Part shown: piece after piece, positions 15,101-27,339 of the stretch
Position numbering within the stretch: position 1 is the stretch's first letter
How the letters are laid out: the number at the start of each line of letters is the position of its first letter
NCBI RefSeq assembly: GCF_029227915.1
Contig: NC_079886.1
Span: 17,336,501-17,400,500, forward strand
Origin: Hydractinia symbiolongicarpus
Taxonomy: Eukaryota; Cnidaria; Hydrozoa; Anthoathecata; Hydractiniidae
Reading direction: 5' to 3'
Length of the DNA: 64,000 nucleotides
Notes under the pieces: model-generated
What the model was told of the DNA's origin: nothing
The model's database searches: none
The model's input: the letters and a program-made list of their open reading frames with translations, nothing else
Made by a program: the position numbers and the translations under genes

Positions 15101-18100
15101 TTTCATAGGTTTAAGTGGAGTTATGGTAGAGACAATAAAATTGTGAATTGATCCCTACTACTTAAGGTTTGGCATGACAACAGGATTGAAGTTTTAGGCA
15201 ATTACTTAGTTGAATTATTGTGGTGGAACACACTCTAAGACACAAATGACAGCTTAAATACACTAGGATCTCTTTTGCAGGAAAATCATGAGATCCTGGG
15301 TTAAAAAACCAGTAATTATAAAAACTTCACATTTTTAATGCAAACCTTTTCTTACAATTGTGTTTACATTTTAAAAAACAGCAACACAAAAGAATTACCT
15401 TAAAATGGATACGGTAACTTCTGGACAGTTCATTTGCAGATTTAGTTTTGAGCCAACTAAGAGTCTAAATATTTATTATAAAAAAAAATAATTAAAGCTT
15501 TTATTCACAGAGCATTGCCAGTGTTGTATCAACATCATACCTAACTGAGGCTTGGAATTTTGTTTGCGTTTTTAAAACTTGTGGTGGCTGCTTTTCTACT
15601 ATAAAGGATCTAAATAGAGATGTTAAGATAAAGAGATGGAAATGCTTAATTTTGTTGCCATTAAAACATTCCTTTAAGTTTGATAAAATTGTTGGAGAAA
15701 GAGAGTTGTGTACACAAAATTAGGGGGAAAAAGGGGCTTTTTAGAGGGGGCAGTTATTGTTTACAATTGTCTGCTAAAAAATGTAAATCAAATTTCAAAA
15801 AAGATCACAAAATTTAAATCTTTTTGAAATTGCCGACCAATGGTACAAGGTTGCGTTAAAACGTTCACAATTATAAATGATGGGCATATATTGTATGACC
15901 ACCAATACAAGATATTGAACAAAACATGCTAACACACCTCAAAATTAATGTTGTTAATTTACTAACAATATCTTTCAACAACTTCTCAATTTGGTCCTTC
16001 TCCATTCCATTTTTGCTAATTGGCAGGGACTCATAGAGATGTTTGTACTGGAAACAAAAAATTGATAAGTAGATAAAATGTTGACGCTGGTTGCAAAATT
16101 CTTCATTCAAAATGACACTGCATTAAATGGTTTAGAAGTATGACAAAAGATTTTTTCTGATTGTCATACAATGCAAACCATTTTTTTTAAAAAAATTTTT
16201 AATTCTTTTTCCTTTATTTTAGGGCATTGAGAATTGTTTGAAAAAAGAAATAAAATATGTTATGACACAATTTCTGATTGTCTAACAGATCCTGAAATAA
16301 TTTCAACAAAGTTACATCTGGTTTATAAATTCTGAAGCTATTGGACGATGTAAATTATTGCAGCATGTAAATTAATTAAAAGATTTTACCTGCGATGTAA
16401 TTGAATAGAAGCGCCAAATAATCTCAATTAAATTCTCAAACCTGTAAACAAGTAATACAAAATTAAAGTTTTACATCTTTAATTCAAATTTACACTGCCT
16501 TTATCTTTAAATTAGACAGCAGTAAATTCGTGAAAACAATTATTTAAAACAAAATACTCCCTAACAAAGAAAAAGCCTTCTTACCTAACAAAATTACATT
16601 CCAAAAAAAGTATATTAAGGCATTTTCATGATAGTAAACCTCCATCAAATGAACAAAAATAACTACTTGTATACTTAGAGAAAGTACATAACAGGGAACA
16701 AAGTCAAGGATTGGCAATGTTCTTGCTGATTTGTGGTACAACCCATGAAAGTGTGTGCAGAAAATTTATTCAAGTCAAATGGTTTTAGGCTCTTGAACTG
16801 TTCAAAGTTAAAAGCGAAAAAGAAGCAAACAATAGCGGATTGGGTTATGGTTCTAAACAGTATGTTGTTGTTTTTTTGGCAACTTTTTATTTGATGTAAT
16901 GCATATTTACACTGAGGCTGCAGCATATTGACTTTGCAGCCCTAGTCTGTGATGTATTTTGGTCCAGATTTTAACAAAATTGTAAGATGCAAAAATATTT
17001 ATGCAGGATGGAGAGGACAGACCGTTTTGTGCTTTCATAAGAAGGCTTGTAGTGCTTTTAGTGACAAAACCTATTTTAGAAAAGCACAAGAAAAGTATGC
17101 TTTATTATTTTTTTTACGATAGGTGCAGAACAGCATTTTCTTGGTATTACAACCTTGTTGACATAATAAACCTTAATACACCACAGACCAGGGCTTGGCT
17201 GTGATAACGATGTTCAAAAAGAAAAAATCAAGATGATTGTTGAAAATACTTGCAAAAATTCTTAGAGTACAAACAAAATGTAAATTTTAGCCCTGGGTCA
17301 ATTAGAAATTACAAAATAAATCCCTACCATTCTTGAATTTCATCCAAAGAACCCAAATTTTTGGCACCACTTAGTGCCTTCTGTTGCATCATTCTCCAGC
17401 ATAGCAATTCATCAACAATACGAGAACCAACCATGTGTATAGATTGTTGTATATTTACCAAATTTGACATGATGTTCTAAGTGAATTTTAGCCAGCAGTT
17501 AATTTTTTAATCAATCTGACATGATAAACCATTTTTTAGCCAGAATTTCGGTAAAAAAGGTTTGTTAACATTTATAAATACATATAGCTCATAAAAAGTG
17601 GCAGTATCAGGAATACAGAATGTATAAGGCTGGACTTAAAACAAAAAAAAATAAAATTTATGTAAATTTTTACCTCTCCAGGGTTTTGCACTAAAGACCG
17701 TGAAACCCTTATAGGAGTACTGAATAAGATATATATACTAGTCGGTGGCCCATGAAAAAATCCACGGGATTGCCTGTTCTTTTTATACCGCAATTTGCAC
17801 GTCTCGCTACTTGCGGTACCATTTTGCGTGACAGACAGACGCATACAGGTATTATAATATAGATAAAGCAATTTGATCATGTCCAAAAAAAATAACGATA
17901 CATTTAAGTTAAAAAAAAGTACCATAAGGTTACATACTTACTTGATATGGCACTTATATTAATGTTCATCAGGAGGCTTTTTTATTAAATACACTCCCCT
18001 TTTGTTAAGTCCAGCCTTACTACCAATTATGAAAATTTACCCCTCTATCTTTGATTAGTTGTTCAGCTTGACCACGTAAGTTAGTTTCCAGAGCATTCTT

Positions 18101-21100
18101 TCTCTCTTCCATCAACTTTAACTAAATGTAAAATAAGGTTGTTTCCAAAAATTTGTTACGGTTAAAAGAACCAAATTTTTAAACAGGGTATCAACATGCA
18201 AGTGACACAAAATAAACATAACCTGTTGCTCCCTTTGGGAAGGATTTGCTATACTTTTGGCCTGCTGGATGTTTCCTATCACATAAAAAACATGACGTAG
18301 TAAGATTTATCCACAGCACATGCAGGCTTAGTAAATATCATTGCCACAATTACAGTTCAACCCTTGCCATGTGGGGTATATGGTCAGGCAATATCTATGT
18401 ATATCTAGTCTGTACATTGGGAAGGAGAACTACTTTAAGAAAGTGTTTTAAACATTGAAGTGGCTATCTTGTTATATTATTTTGACTGCTGATAAACCAA
18501 TTGGCATTTACCTTCCACCTTACAGACATCTTGATATTGAAGTATAAAATCTTCCTGACGGTTTCGGTATTCTTTTATAAATACATCCACTTCCTAACAA
18601 GATAAAAATGTTGCATGTTTTTTAATTGATAACATTTAGTTATTCAGCATATTATTTCTAGGAAAAGGAAAAAAAATGACTAGGCAGATTTACCACTTTA
18701 ACAGATTATTAAAACTAAAGCCTCAGAAAATCATTGCACATGGATAAATGTGCTGGTGTCTACTAATGGCGGGGCCTGAGTAGTAAATTTATTTTAGCAT
18801 TTAATCATCTATGGCAGCCAGATACATGGACAAAATATTAAGTTGCTTGCCATAAAATAAAACACAAGACAGTGGTAAATAACTTCTATACATACCATTA
18901 CTTTACCCTTTAACTCGTTCAATGACTGGTTGATGTCTGGAAGAACGGTAATTGGTTGCATTCCTACATTATCCATCATAACGGGATTCGCAGGACTTAG
19001 TGTTACGGAGTTCTCAGTTAAAAAGAAAAAGCTTGCTTAAGACAACATAATAATTTCCTACTAACAAAATAATTGCTAACAACTTTACAAGTAAATTTCA
19101 GTTTACTTGATTTTGTTATGTCACAAGACAGCACACACAATAAAACAATTATTGAACAAAAATATCAAAAGTGAAATCGAAACTTTGAGGAGCTTGTAAA
19201 CATGAAAGCCCTTAAATAACAAATCATAGTTTTCCTTTATAAGTGTGTTGTTAAAAACACTTCATTATAATCATAACAATTACCATTGACTTCATTGCTA
19301 ATAATTGCTGTTCTTCTATTAGAATGTCACGTACGGTTGCAACAAATTTACATGGCTCACCACCAAAAACGGTCTAAAATATCCCCCAAAAGGTGTTTAA
19401 TATAAGATTTAAACAATCAAGGCACCTTCCTACTTCACAGTGCAACTTTATTAAGTAAAATACAAGTATTATAATTTGTTTAAAAAAATATCATAATATA
19501 AAGATCAATGGTGATTTTTGTGGAGTACAGTTTTTTTTTTCATAAAAAATTTTTTTTAAAGCCTAATTTTGTTTTATGTAAACTTATAGACAACTAAAAA
19601 TTCTTACCATGAATTGCTTCTTCAAATTGTATAGCCTCATTTGACTCATAAGATCCTCATGAGACTAAACACAAGTCAGACATAAGCGAAACGTTTAGGT
19701 ACTAGTGCATTATATCCAAAGAAGAAACATACATTTACCAGTTAATTCTTTGCTAAAAAACCTCGTCAACTTTTATTTATACTTATTATTTAAAGAAATA
19801 AAATCAAAATTAAAGCTTACCCCACGATAAACAAAGAGTTATAATTTCATATGAAAGATGTTCAAAAGTTGTCGAGAAATTTGTATACTTTACGGAAAAA
19901 TCTTGATTGATTCTTAAGATTTTGGACTTGTTTACGTCTAATTACATATGATATCATGACTTTTCAGACATCTTTTTTTAAACATACATATAGATGTGTA
20001 GCTTTTTTAAAAAAATAATGATTCCAAGATAACTTTCAAAGGTCTTTCATATGAGCTCAATTTCTTTTTTCATGGGAGGTGATCTTAAATAATATTAAAA
20101 ATTATCAATTTTACCTCTGAGCACAAATCATCCAACTTTTTTAGAAGTTCCTGTAACAACTTGCTGGCATGTACTTTATTGTTAGGAATTGTTTCATCAA
20201 AATTCCTGCAAGAACACAAAATATTTTTTTAGTCCAATGAGATTTCTTATGTAATTGTGTAGATACTTGCACTGAATTTTTATATACAAGACAATTTTCA
20301 AAAATTTCGACAAATTTTTTTTATTGGAAATAAGACTTCATAGAAGCAAACATTATTTAATTAGCTTTTGTGTAGTTTGTTAAAAGAGATAAAAAAAATT
20401 GTTGATGTCAAACAAGACGACTTAGATTCAGGTCAAGATAACAACTTTGGCATAAAATGGCATTTTTGTGGTCATGTCTGGGGAGTTTTATAATGAAGCA
20501 TAATTATCCACAAAGATTTTGTAATAATTTGGGTAAAAGCAACATAATTATTGCTATAATTATACATTAGGACTAAGAGGTTGTTAAATTCTTTTTTTCT
20601 GTGTCAATTTTTGCTCAAGCTTGTGTATTGTTTAAACGAACATATTTCATAGCCTAGGTGGTGTTCTCAGCATAATTACTTACATTTTCGCCACATTATT
20701 ATCCATTGTACTTTATAAAAGTCACATCACATTTACACAGTGATTTTGTGTGGTATAGCGAGGATGTTCAAAACTGTTTTATATCATAAGCATGATAGAG
20801 AACGTTGGCATATGTACTTTATACGATTTAAATATAGCTTATAAAGAAAGTATTGACATTATTGTTTTCATAAACTCTGATCTATATATATATATATATA
20901 TTTAAAAGATTATGGTTAAGTCTATTATTTCTTCCTGGCAGAAGCTCACTGGAATGTGTGTTTAGAATCACAGGCTTTTTTTCACTATTTTTACTCTGCA
21001 GCAAATAAAAACAACCAAACCTAGCAAATTAAATTCCAGGCTAAAATCAAATCTTTGGTCCTGTAAAAAATGTTTGTTTGCTTTTTCGTATACTTAATAT

Positions 21101-21667
21101 GTCATGAAAGGTGAGCACGGCACAGAAACTTAAACAAAGCAACCTTCTAAGTCTTCTTAGAAATCTGTTTCAGGGAAAAGGAGTTTATCCTGTACCAAAT
21201 AGAAGCCTTGTGGTTGAGCGTTGGCTTCTCAGAGTCATGTCATAGGCTATAAAAGAGTGAATCTGTCTGTTCTGCTTAGCGTTAAGCATGAAACTAAAAT
21301 TGATAACTTAGGCTGTTGTCTCGTTGAGAAATTGCTGTGCTTGAACAACTTTTGTAGTTTAAATGGGACCTTTAAATGCAGTTCAACAATTTAATAAGAA
21401 TTAACAATAATAATAATAATAATTCCTAGTTCCTACAACTACAATATAACAAAGATAATGTTTATATATACAAGTTGCTTATTAAACAACATTTATATTA
21501 TAGATAATAACACCAAGTAATTAAACAAAAACATACCAATTCTGTTCTTCAAACCAGTCTGCAAAATGTCCCCTTACTTCCCAGGGAAAGTTTTTACTTG
21601 TATACAAGTCCTGCAGTTTGGACAAATAATCTTCACCAAGGGATCGTAGATCATTCCAAATACCCAT
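5632..21667 (-). CDS. STAT: STAT transcription factor (STAT-A), 28 exons, complete
   Basis: Latent cytoplasmic transcription factor of the JAK/STAT pathway: receptor-linked kinases phosphorylate a C-terminal tyrosine, SH2 domains swap between partners, and the dimer binds DNA in the nucleus. I assembled 28 exons by hand from GT-AG boundaries. They sum to 2568 nt, giving 855 residues plus TAG, with every phase agreeing. Domain order: N-terminal interaction (1-125), coiled coil (about 135-330), DNA-binding (about 338-498), linker (about 499-590), SH2 (about 591-690, FLIRFSD with Arg621), phosphotyrosine Y701 in SSYIET, then a Ser/Pro/Gln-rich tail. [12 protein letters not shown] and VVVVVHGNQ look most like the STAT5/6 branch. 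The start MGIWNDL is shared with the neighbouring paralogue. Exon coordinates are in the domain entries below. A possible poly(A) signal (AATAAA, minus) is at 5256-5261. Family assignment is firm; vertebrate subclass is inference. Confidence 0.95.
7238..9214 (-). other. STAT: STAT-A exons 23-26: SH2 domain and phosphotyrosine site
   Basis: Exons: 9084-9214, 7913-7982, 7631-7713, 7238-7292 (residues 596-709). Exon 23 carries [20 protein letters not shown], with Arg621 in the phosphotyrosine pocket. Exon 24 carries [17 protein letters not shown] and exon 25 [14 protein letters not shown]. Exon 26 carries [13 protein letters not shown], where Y701 sits in the position and local context of the activating tyrosine (Tyr, hydrophobic, x, Thr). 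All catalytically relevant landmarks are present, so the gene looks functional. Confidence 0.93.
9617..11197 (-). other. STAT: STAT-A exons 20-22: linker domain
   Basis: Exons: 11050-11197, 9907-9956, 9617-9711 (residues 499-595). The translation begins [20 protein letters not shown] and continues with [14 protein letters not shown], then [20 protein letters not shown], all conserved STAT linker positions. Exon 22 ends in GG, which completes the glycine codon opening the SH2 exon. Confidence 0.93.
11707..15609 (-). other. STAT: STAT-A exons 12-19: DNA-binding domain
   Basis: Exons: 15541-15609, 15399-15464, 14984-15025, 13828-13867, 13446-13499, 12753-12794, 12074-12148, 11707-11799 (residues 338-498). 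Hallmarks are [40 protein letters not shown] and [10 protein letters not shown]. In exon 15 the donor must be TGT|gtaggt; using the GT seven bases downstream breaks the frame. The five-valine run is encoded by a perfect (GTT)5 run, so that strand could be length-variable. Confidence 0.92.
15938..18593 (-). other. STAT: STAT-A exons 6-11: coiled-coil domain
   Basis: Exons: 18512-18593, 18223-18275, 18041-18121, 17328-17476, 16390-16441, 15938-16047, covering residues 163-337. The translation is Gln/Glu/Lys-rich helix (for example [20 protein letters not shown]) followed by LDEIQEWFENL, the conserved end of a STAT four-helix bundle. Exon 6 has two possible donors. The distal one (GGAAG|gtaaat) is the only one that keeps the frame open into exon 7. 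The intron between exons 8 and 9 carries a copy of a dispersed repeat (17737-17864). Confidence 0.9.
17737..17864 (+). repeat. Dispersed repeat copy 1 (ACTAGTCG... family)
   Basis: Begins ACTAGTCGGTGGCCC, contains a short hairpin-like GTGGC/CCACGGGATTGCC segment and a TTTTTATACCGCA block, and ends in ATTATAATATAG. A related copy starts at 38697. Lies in a STAT-A intron. Confidence 0.6.
18896..21667 (-). other. STAT: STAT-A exons 1-5: N-terminal interaction domain
   Basis: Exons in transcript order: 21537-21667, 20115-20205, 19608-19664, 19284-19373, 18896-19012. They encode residues 1-162: [15 protein letters not shown] at the start, then helices ending in [19 protein letters not shown], then a linker with several Asn, Pro and Met. 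Phases are 2,0,0,0,0. The first four exons have exact length partners in STAT-B (131, 91, 57 and 90 nt). Confidence 0.92.
20883..20901. repeat. Short (TA)n microsatellite in STAT-A intron 1
   Basis: About nine TA units. Confidence 0.9.
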
Positions 21668-23362
21668 CTTCTTTTTTTTTTTAAGCAAAAAAATTACAAT
21701 TTTATTAAAACTCTGCTAAAAAAGCTTGTTTTTATTATTGTTTACCTATGAACACAAAATAAAAATTAACATTAAACTACAGTACAATTCATTACATCTT
21801 TCATGATCAACACACAATAAGGCTATGATAGTCTTTATAAGTAGGCAATTACATAATTAACTTAATAAGTCGAAATTGCAAAGGTATTTAACATTTGCTT
21901 TATTACATATTTCTCAGAACATTGCAATTAATAGTACAAAAATGAAAACAAAAAATGGTTAAAACTAAATGACTCTCCCCTGCATTTCCAAATGATGAAA
22001 CCTGTTTACTTTTAGTATATGTTAATGATACAGACATAATATCATTTTCCACATTTAACTATTTCAGATATTCAAATTGTAGTTACACCTTTACTTGGTG
22101 TAACTACAATTTGACAAATAATCTTCACCAAAATCTTCTTTTTCTTTTTAAGCAAAAAAATTACAATTTTATTAAAACTCTGCTAAAAAAGCTTGTTTTT
22201 ATTATTATGAAATATGAAAGTTTATGGATAAACCCAACTAGTATAACTTTAATTCTTAATTCTTTCCAATTTCCATCAAAAAAATTTAATTACTAATAAA
22301 TTAATAAAAATAATTAACAAAATTGAAATTAGACAATCCCGCAATTATCCTTATGGAAATACTACTGCATATAGCCAGAAAAAAACTTTCCAAGTGACAA
22401 ATACAAATAAATCAAGAAAATTTACTTAGGTTAGGTTTCACTCTAGTATAAGACAGCTTCTTTCTGAAATGTGTGTTAGTAATCAGTGCATATTTCTTTT
22501 TCTTTTTACAGTCTTTAGAAGGTAATTTAATGAACAAGGTGCGTGATTTTTATATTCATCTTTAACCTGCTAAAAAACACTGATTTTTATCATGCATAAA
22601 ATTTTCCTAAAACTAACTAGTTTTGTATAGGAAAAGTTAAGTGACTTATCAAAAAAATTTTATCAACCCCTGTGACTTTAAATCACTTGATGCAGTCAAA
22701 TACAAGTTGGGCAGAAAATTGTCATCGGTATGACTTTTTTTCTTAACGAAATAATGAAGTGTCCATAATAAAATGTTTTGATTTTAAAAAAAGGGTTCAA
22801 AATTTTGCAGTGCTAAAGTTAAAAACAATGTGATGCAACACTGACACCTATCCATCCACATTGCAGCAAGCATTATAGAAGTTAATAATAACAATCAATT
22901 TACTTTCCAACAATGATCAAAATTAAACTATGTCTAGCACCTTGGATAAAAGATAAAACATATTGCGCATGGATTTTGTTTGCTGTGCACATTCTAACCA
23001 CACATGTCAACACATAATCAGTGATGAAATCTTGCAATTTAGAGCTATTTGCAGGTACACCTTAGCATAATTTGTTTTTACAAAGAGTCCAGGTGTGCTA
23101 TTTATGTAACATTTAACATTATATGTAACACTTCAAACAGGTCGTTCTTGTCACGCAAACCTAAACATTAACGCTGAAACATTTTTTTTTCTTTATCCTT
23201 CAGGAATTTATATTAAAAAGACTTAATTATAATATTTTTAGACCCTAAATTTATTGTTCAGTCTTTTTCACTTAGTGCTATGTATTAAAAAAAATTTTTA
23301 AAGAAGTAAAGGTTTGATGTGGATAGCTTGTGAGAAGAAAACAATGAATTATGTCAATTACT
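21668..23362. other. STAT-A upstream region
   Basis: Promoter-side DNA of STAT-A. Apart from the duplicated patch at 22112-22207, I see no gene or recognisable repeat. A transposon is inserted 1.7 kb upstream of the start codon. Confidence 0.5.
22112..22207. repeat. Local duplication of STAT-A exon 1 start region
   Basis: Near-exact copy of 21629-21740. It holds 19 bases of exon 1 (GACAAATAATCTTCACCAA on the plus strand), then skips about 30 bases including the start codon, then repeats the adjoining upstream DNA (AAGCAAAAAAATTACAATTT and onward). It is a non-coding remnant 450 bp upstream of the intact start. Confidence 0.8.
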
Positions 23363-23365
23363 TTA

Positions 23366-26300
23366 GGGATCGTCTCAAAATGTTCGTACGTTTTTTTCGT
23401 ATAATTATACGAACGCTACGAAGTACTTCGTTTCGTGAAACGAATGTCATACGAAGTGCTTCGTTTAAAATAAAAAATATAAACGAAGTTTATACGAACT
23501 TTTTTAATACATGATACGAACTTAAACGAAGTTTTTTTATCATACAAAATAAAATGATACGAACTTTGAACGAAGTAAATTGCTATACGATCTTGAAACG
23601 AACTTCAAAAGTACCGGCGTAATAGCGCGTAATTATTTCAATACAAAATCAGAAACAAAAGAATTAAACGAAGTTTTTTTGACATAGGAAAAGAAATGAT
23701 ACGAACTTTAAACGAAGTAAATTGCTATACGAACTTAAAACGAACTTCAAAAGTACCGGCGTAATTGCGCATAATTATTTCAATACGAAACCAGAAATAA
23801 AAGAAGTAAAATATACGATTTATTTTAATAGTTTCAACCAAACTTAAATTTAATATCAAGCATTTGTATTTCCTTTTTAAAATATCGAATTTAATTAAAT
23901 TAAACAGTTTTTTTTAAAACTAGCTACTTTCATAGCATGTCTAAAAATTACGACAGTGATATCGATTGGATATATGACACAGCCAGTTCCGACGACGAGA
24001 CTGATTTGTTGCAAAGTATATATTTTTTTATTTTTTTCTCCCCTTTTTTTAAACTCTTAAATTTATTAATGTAGTTAAAATTCAATTTACTTATTTTTTT
24101 AGATAAAAATAAAAGACGAGGAAGACCAAGCATACACGAGAAATATCCGGAAATAATTACTTGTGTCAAGACGTTGATAGAACAGGGTTCTGCTGAAGCT
24201 CACTTACGTCGGAGAGACAGTGTTATGTACACAAATGGGCTTTCTTTGAATGATATCGTTATGCACGTCAAAAAAACCTTGGGTATAACTGTTAGTCGCC
24301 ACACCATTCACAGATTAATGCTTCCACCCCGAAAAAAAAACACAGCGAGTAAAAACTACAAATGTCTGATAGACGCACGTGTTCCTCCATAAAGAAATAC
24401 AAAAGAAAAAAAAACACACGACGACTTTCATTTCACTTGCGGTCAAGTTCGCATAGTTAACGAAATGGGATATCTTTGCAAAGAAAACACACTTATGCTG
24501 TCCGTAGACAATAAAAATAAAGTTGATGTGGGTATTCCAGCGAACAGCAGACGAACGAAAATACGCACTTTTCATTTGGTTAACGAAGCACCAAATTATA
24601 ATGATCACGATTTTCCAAATCCAAACTCAAAGCTTGTGCCTGCTGGCTACCAAATACTAAAGGACCGAATACAGCGGAGTCGTTCTCTTTCTCCTGCAAA
24701 GAAAATTACTTTTCGACGCAAGCGATCTTTATCCGAAGGATCAAACATTGACAACCAACTCAAACGATTTGTAAGAATATCGAAAGACAAGTTGAATCGT
24801 TCAATAATAAACTGGCCGCGTTCTGGAAAACTTCTGGTGCAGTTGTATCCATCGCGTCTTATTGAAAGCACCAACGTGATGCACGTCAATCATATGATAA
24901 ATTTGATTGAAAAAGAAAGAAAAATAAAAGAAATCGTTAATGTTGTTGCGATTGCTGACGGAGGCCCTGACTGGTCAGTTAAGGGCATTATTAATTTCAT
25001 GTCTATGGGTTTGCTGTGGAGAAATCTTGAGCTCGACACATTTGTTGTACAATCATACGCACCTGGTCACTCAAGATTTAATCCCATTGAGAGATGCTGG
25101 TCTTACCTGACTAACAGGATCTCAACAGTAACTTTGCCAGACGATATTGAAGGAGTAACACCACATCAAAATGACGTTGAGGGGTGGATGAAAGTTCTGG
25201 ACAGAGCTGTCGATTTGTGTGCTCGATTTTGGCATAATAAGACCTATTGTGGATTCCCCATAGCTGTGGAAACATTAATGTTAATGTCGCGCCCGAAGAA
25301 ATGCAACCTCCGCAAATTTCCTACATGCATTTACTGGAAAATCCCATGACTACTGACCCAACCACATTTCAGCTTTTTACTGAAATGAATGATCCAGTTA
25401 ACTCGACGCCACTTCCAAAAAAAAGAAAAATAAATTCTTGTGCTTGTTATATAAAACAGCAACTGCAAGCGTTGTATACCGAGGAAGAGCTAGCGGTAGG
25501 AAGAATACAAGGTGGTGTTCGAAATTACCAAACAGGAGCGTTAAACACTTCTTCCCTCTCTCCGAATCGTATGAGTGTTATAGTGCGTCAAGCAAAAAAA
25601 CGGTACAGCGATGAATTTATGGAAATGAAAAATTTAAATGAAATTGTGAACTCAAAATGCAGACAAGTAAAACGAAAATTAATCGCCAAACAAAAAGCCA
25701 GAGACAATGTTTAATGTTTTTAAAAGTATTTTATCGTTGCGTTTTTAGAAAAATTTGTATATATTTTAACCACTGTTTGTATATATTTTAGCATATTTTA
25801 GCACAGTTGGTATATATATTTTTATTGCAAAAAAAGCAAAAAAACAATAAAAAAAATAGCAACTGAAATTATTTTTACCTATTCACCAATAAAATTGTGC
25901 CGTGACAAGATAAACAAACATAAAAAAACATGCATGCAACCTGAAAGCATATTGCAACGCGTAACGAAGCCAAAGTTGTTATTATTAAAAGGATAAAAAG
26001 TTTACACTTCATACAAAATTTAAAATCTATATTTAAAGTTGGAGCCTGGTTTATTCTTATGATATTCTTAACTTTTGACCCGTTTTGCATCCTCGATATT
26101 CCTACAGAAAATTCTTGTAGAAAAACGTGAAATAATACGCAATGATAGGGCGAGCAATATTATTTAAACTTATTTTATCTAATTCAAGTGGAAGCAATAT
26201 TTTAAAACATATTATTTAATTCTAACTAAATAAAGTTTTTTTTTTTTTCGAAATAAGATGCAGTAAAGATAGCGCAATAAACTTAGTAAACAAAACAAAG

Positions 26301-26755
26301 TTTTTTTTGAAAGTTTTTTTTATGATATAAGACGCGTAATAACGTGAATAATATTTGTTAAACGAATTTCGTTAATGAAACGAATTTTGTCATTGTTAAA
26401 AAATATTTAAATAATAAAGACCTTAGATAATAAGTCCAATTAAAATAAACGAAGTTCGTATAACGAAACGAACTTTATAATTGTTGAAAAAAATTAAATA
26501 TAAAGACTATAGATAATAGTCCAATTACAATAAACGAACTTCCTATAAGCAAATTTTTATACGAACTTCTTTAAAAATGATACGAACTACATACGAACTT
26601 TATTTTAAATGATACGAACTTTATACGAACTTTTAATTTTGATGATACGAAAAAGTTCGTATTAAAAATAAAATGATACGAAAGATTTAATAAATCGATA
26701 CGAAGTTTTTTATACGAATTATACGAACTACGTACGAACATTTTGAGACGGTCCC
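23366..26755 (+). mobile_element. TIR DNA transposon with DDE transposase (Zator-like, tentative)
   Basis: 3390-bp element with 25-bp terminal inverted repeats starting GGGATCGTCTCAAAATG (23366-23390 and 26731-26755, one mismatch), flanked by TTA on both sides (23363-23365, 26756-26758). The outer several hundred bases on each side are packed with ACGAAC/ACGAAG motifs in both orientations, including a repeat of about 75 bp present twice (about 23556-23640 and 23695-23775). The 3-bp target duplication, TIR style and transposase remind me of Zator, but that superfamily name is from memory. Insertion looks fairly recent because TIRs and target duplication are preserved. Confidence 0.85.
23937..25714 (+). 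pseudogene. Transposase of the 23.4-26.8 kb element (one stop, one frameshift)
   Basis: Exon 1 is 23937-24015 (MSKNYDSDIDWIYD, acidic). An intron (gtatat...tttttag) joins to 24103. The reading frame then gives an AT-hook-like KRRGRPSIHEKYPEI, a helix-turn-helix-like region (LSLNDIVMHV, VSRHTIHRLM) and three acidic landmarks of a DDE nuclease: SVDNKNKVDVG (about 24504), ADGGPDW (about 24955) and FNPIERCWSYL (about 25077). An in-frame TAA at 24390-24392 interrupts it, and a frameshift between 25247 and 25349 moves the C-terminal part (Lys-rich, to 25714) into another frame. The protein as it stands would be inactive unless these are sequencing errors. Confidence 0.8.
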
Positions 26756-27339
26756 TTAAAGCTTATACCTCCCCCAAAAAAACAAGTTGGCCTATAAAAG
26801 AGCTTTAAAAGTTGTCTACGAATCTTTTTTAAAAATCTTAAGCAGTTCTCAAGATTTTTGACTTTGAAGTTGTATATAATTATTATGCTTACTTATTCAT
26901 GCCATAATGAGATAGAAAAAACTGAGGTTCTATTTTAAGGGTTTATTAAGGTATATGGTGATGTATATATGTTTTTACCTATTAGCTAAACTTTCAATAC
27001 TTGTTCATAGACAATTTTTTGTGAGCTCTTTCATATGAAATTAACTTGTTTTTCACGTTGGTAAGCTTTATCCCTATTAACCATAGCAATAGGGGGAGGG
27101 GGATTAGTAAATTCAAATATACTTATGCTTATGTGATAAACCTGGCATAGTAGAAAGTCTTAATACAAACAGATTCCAAGAGAAATTAATTTGATGATGT
27201 CATGGGGATCAAAAATGACTTCTAACATTCGATCAGTAATGACTTCATTCCTCTGAATCGATATTTTCTTTAAATCTGGTCTGCATTTTATCCCTAGGAC
27301 CATATATGTAATAAAATATTTTTATAACCAATACAGTGT

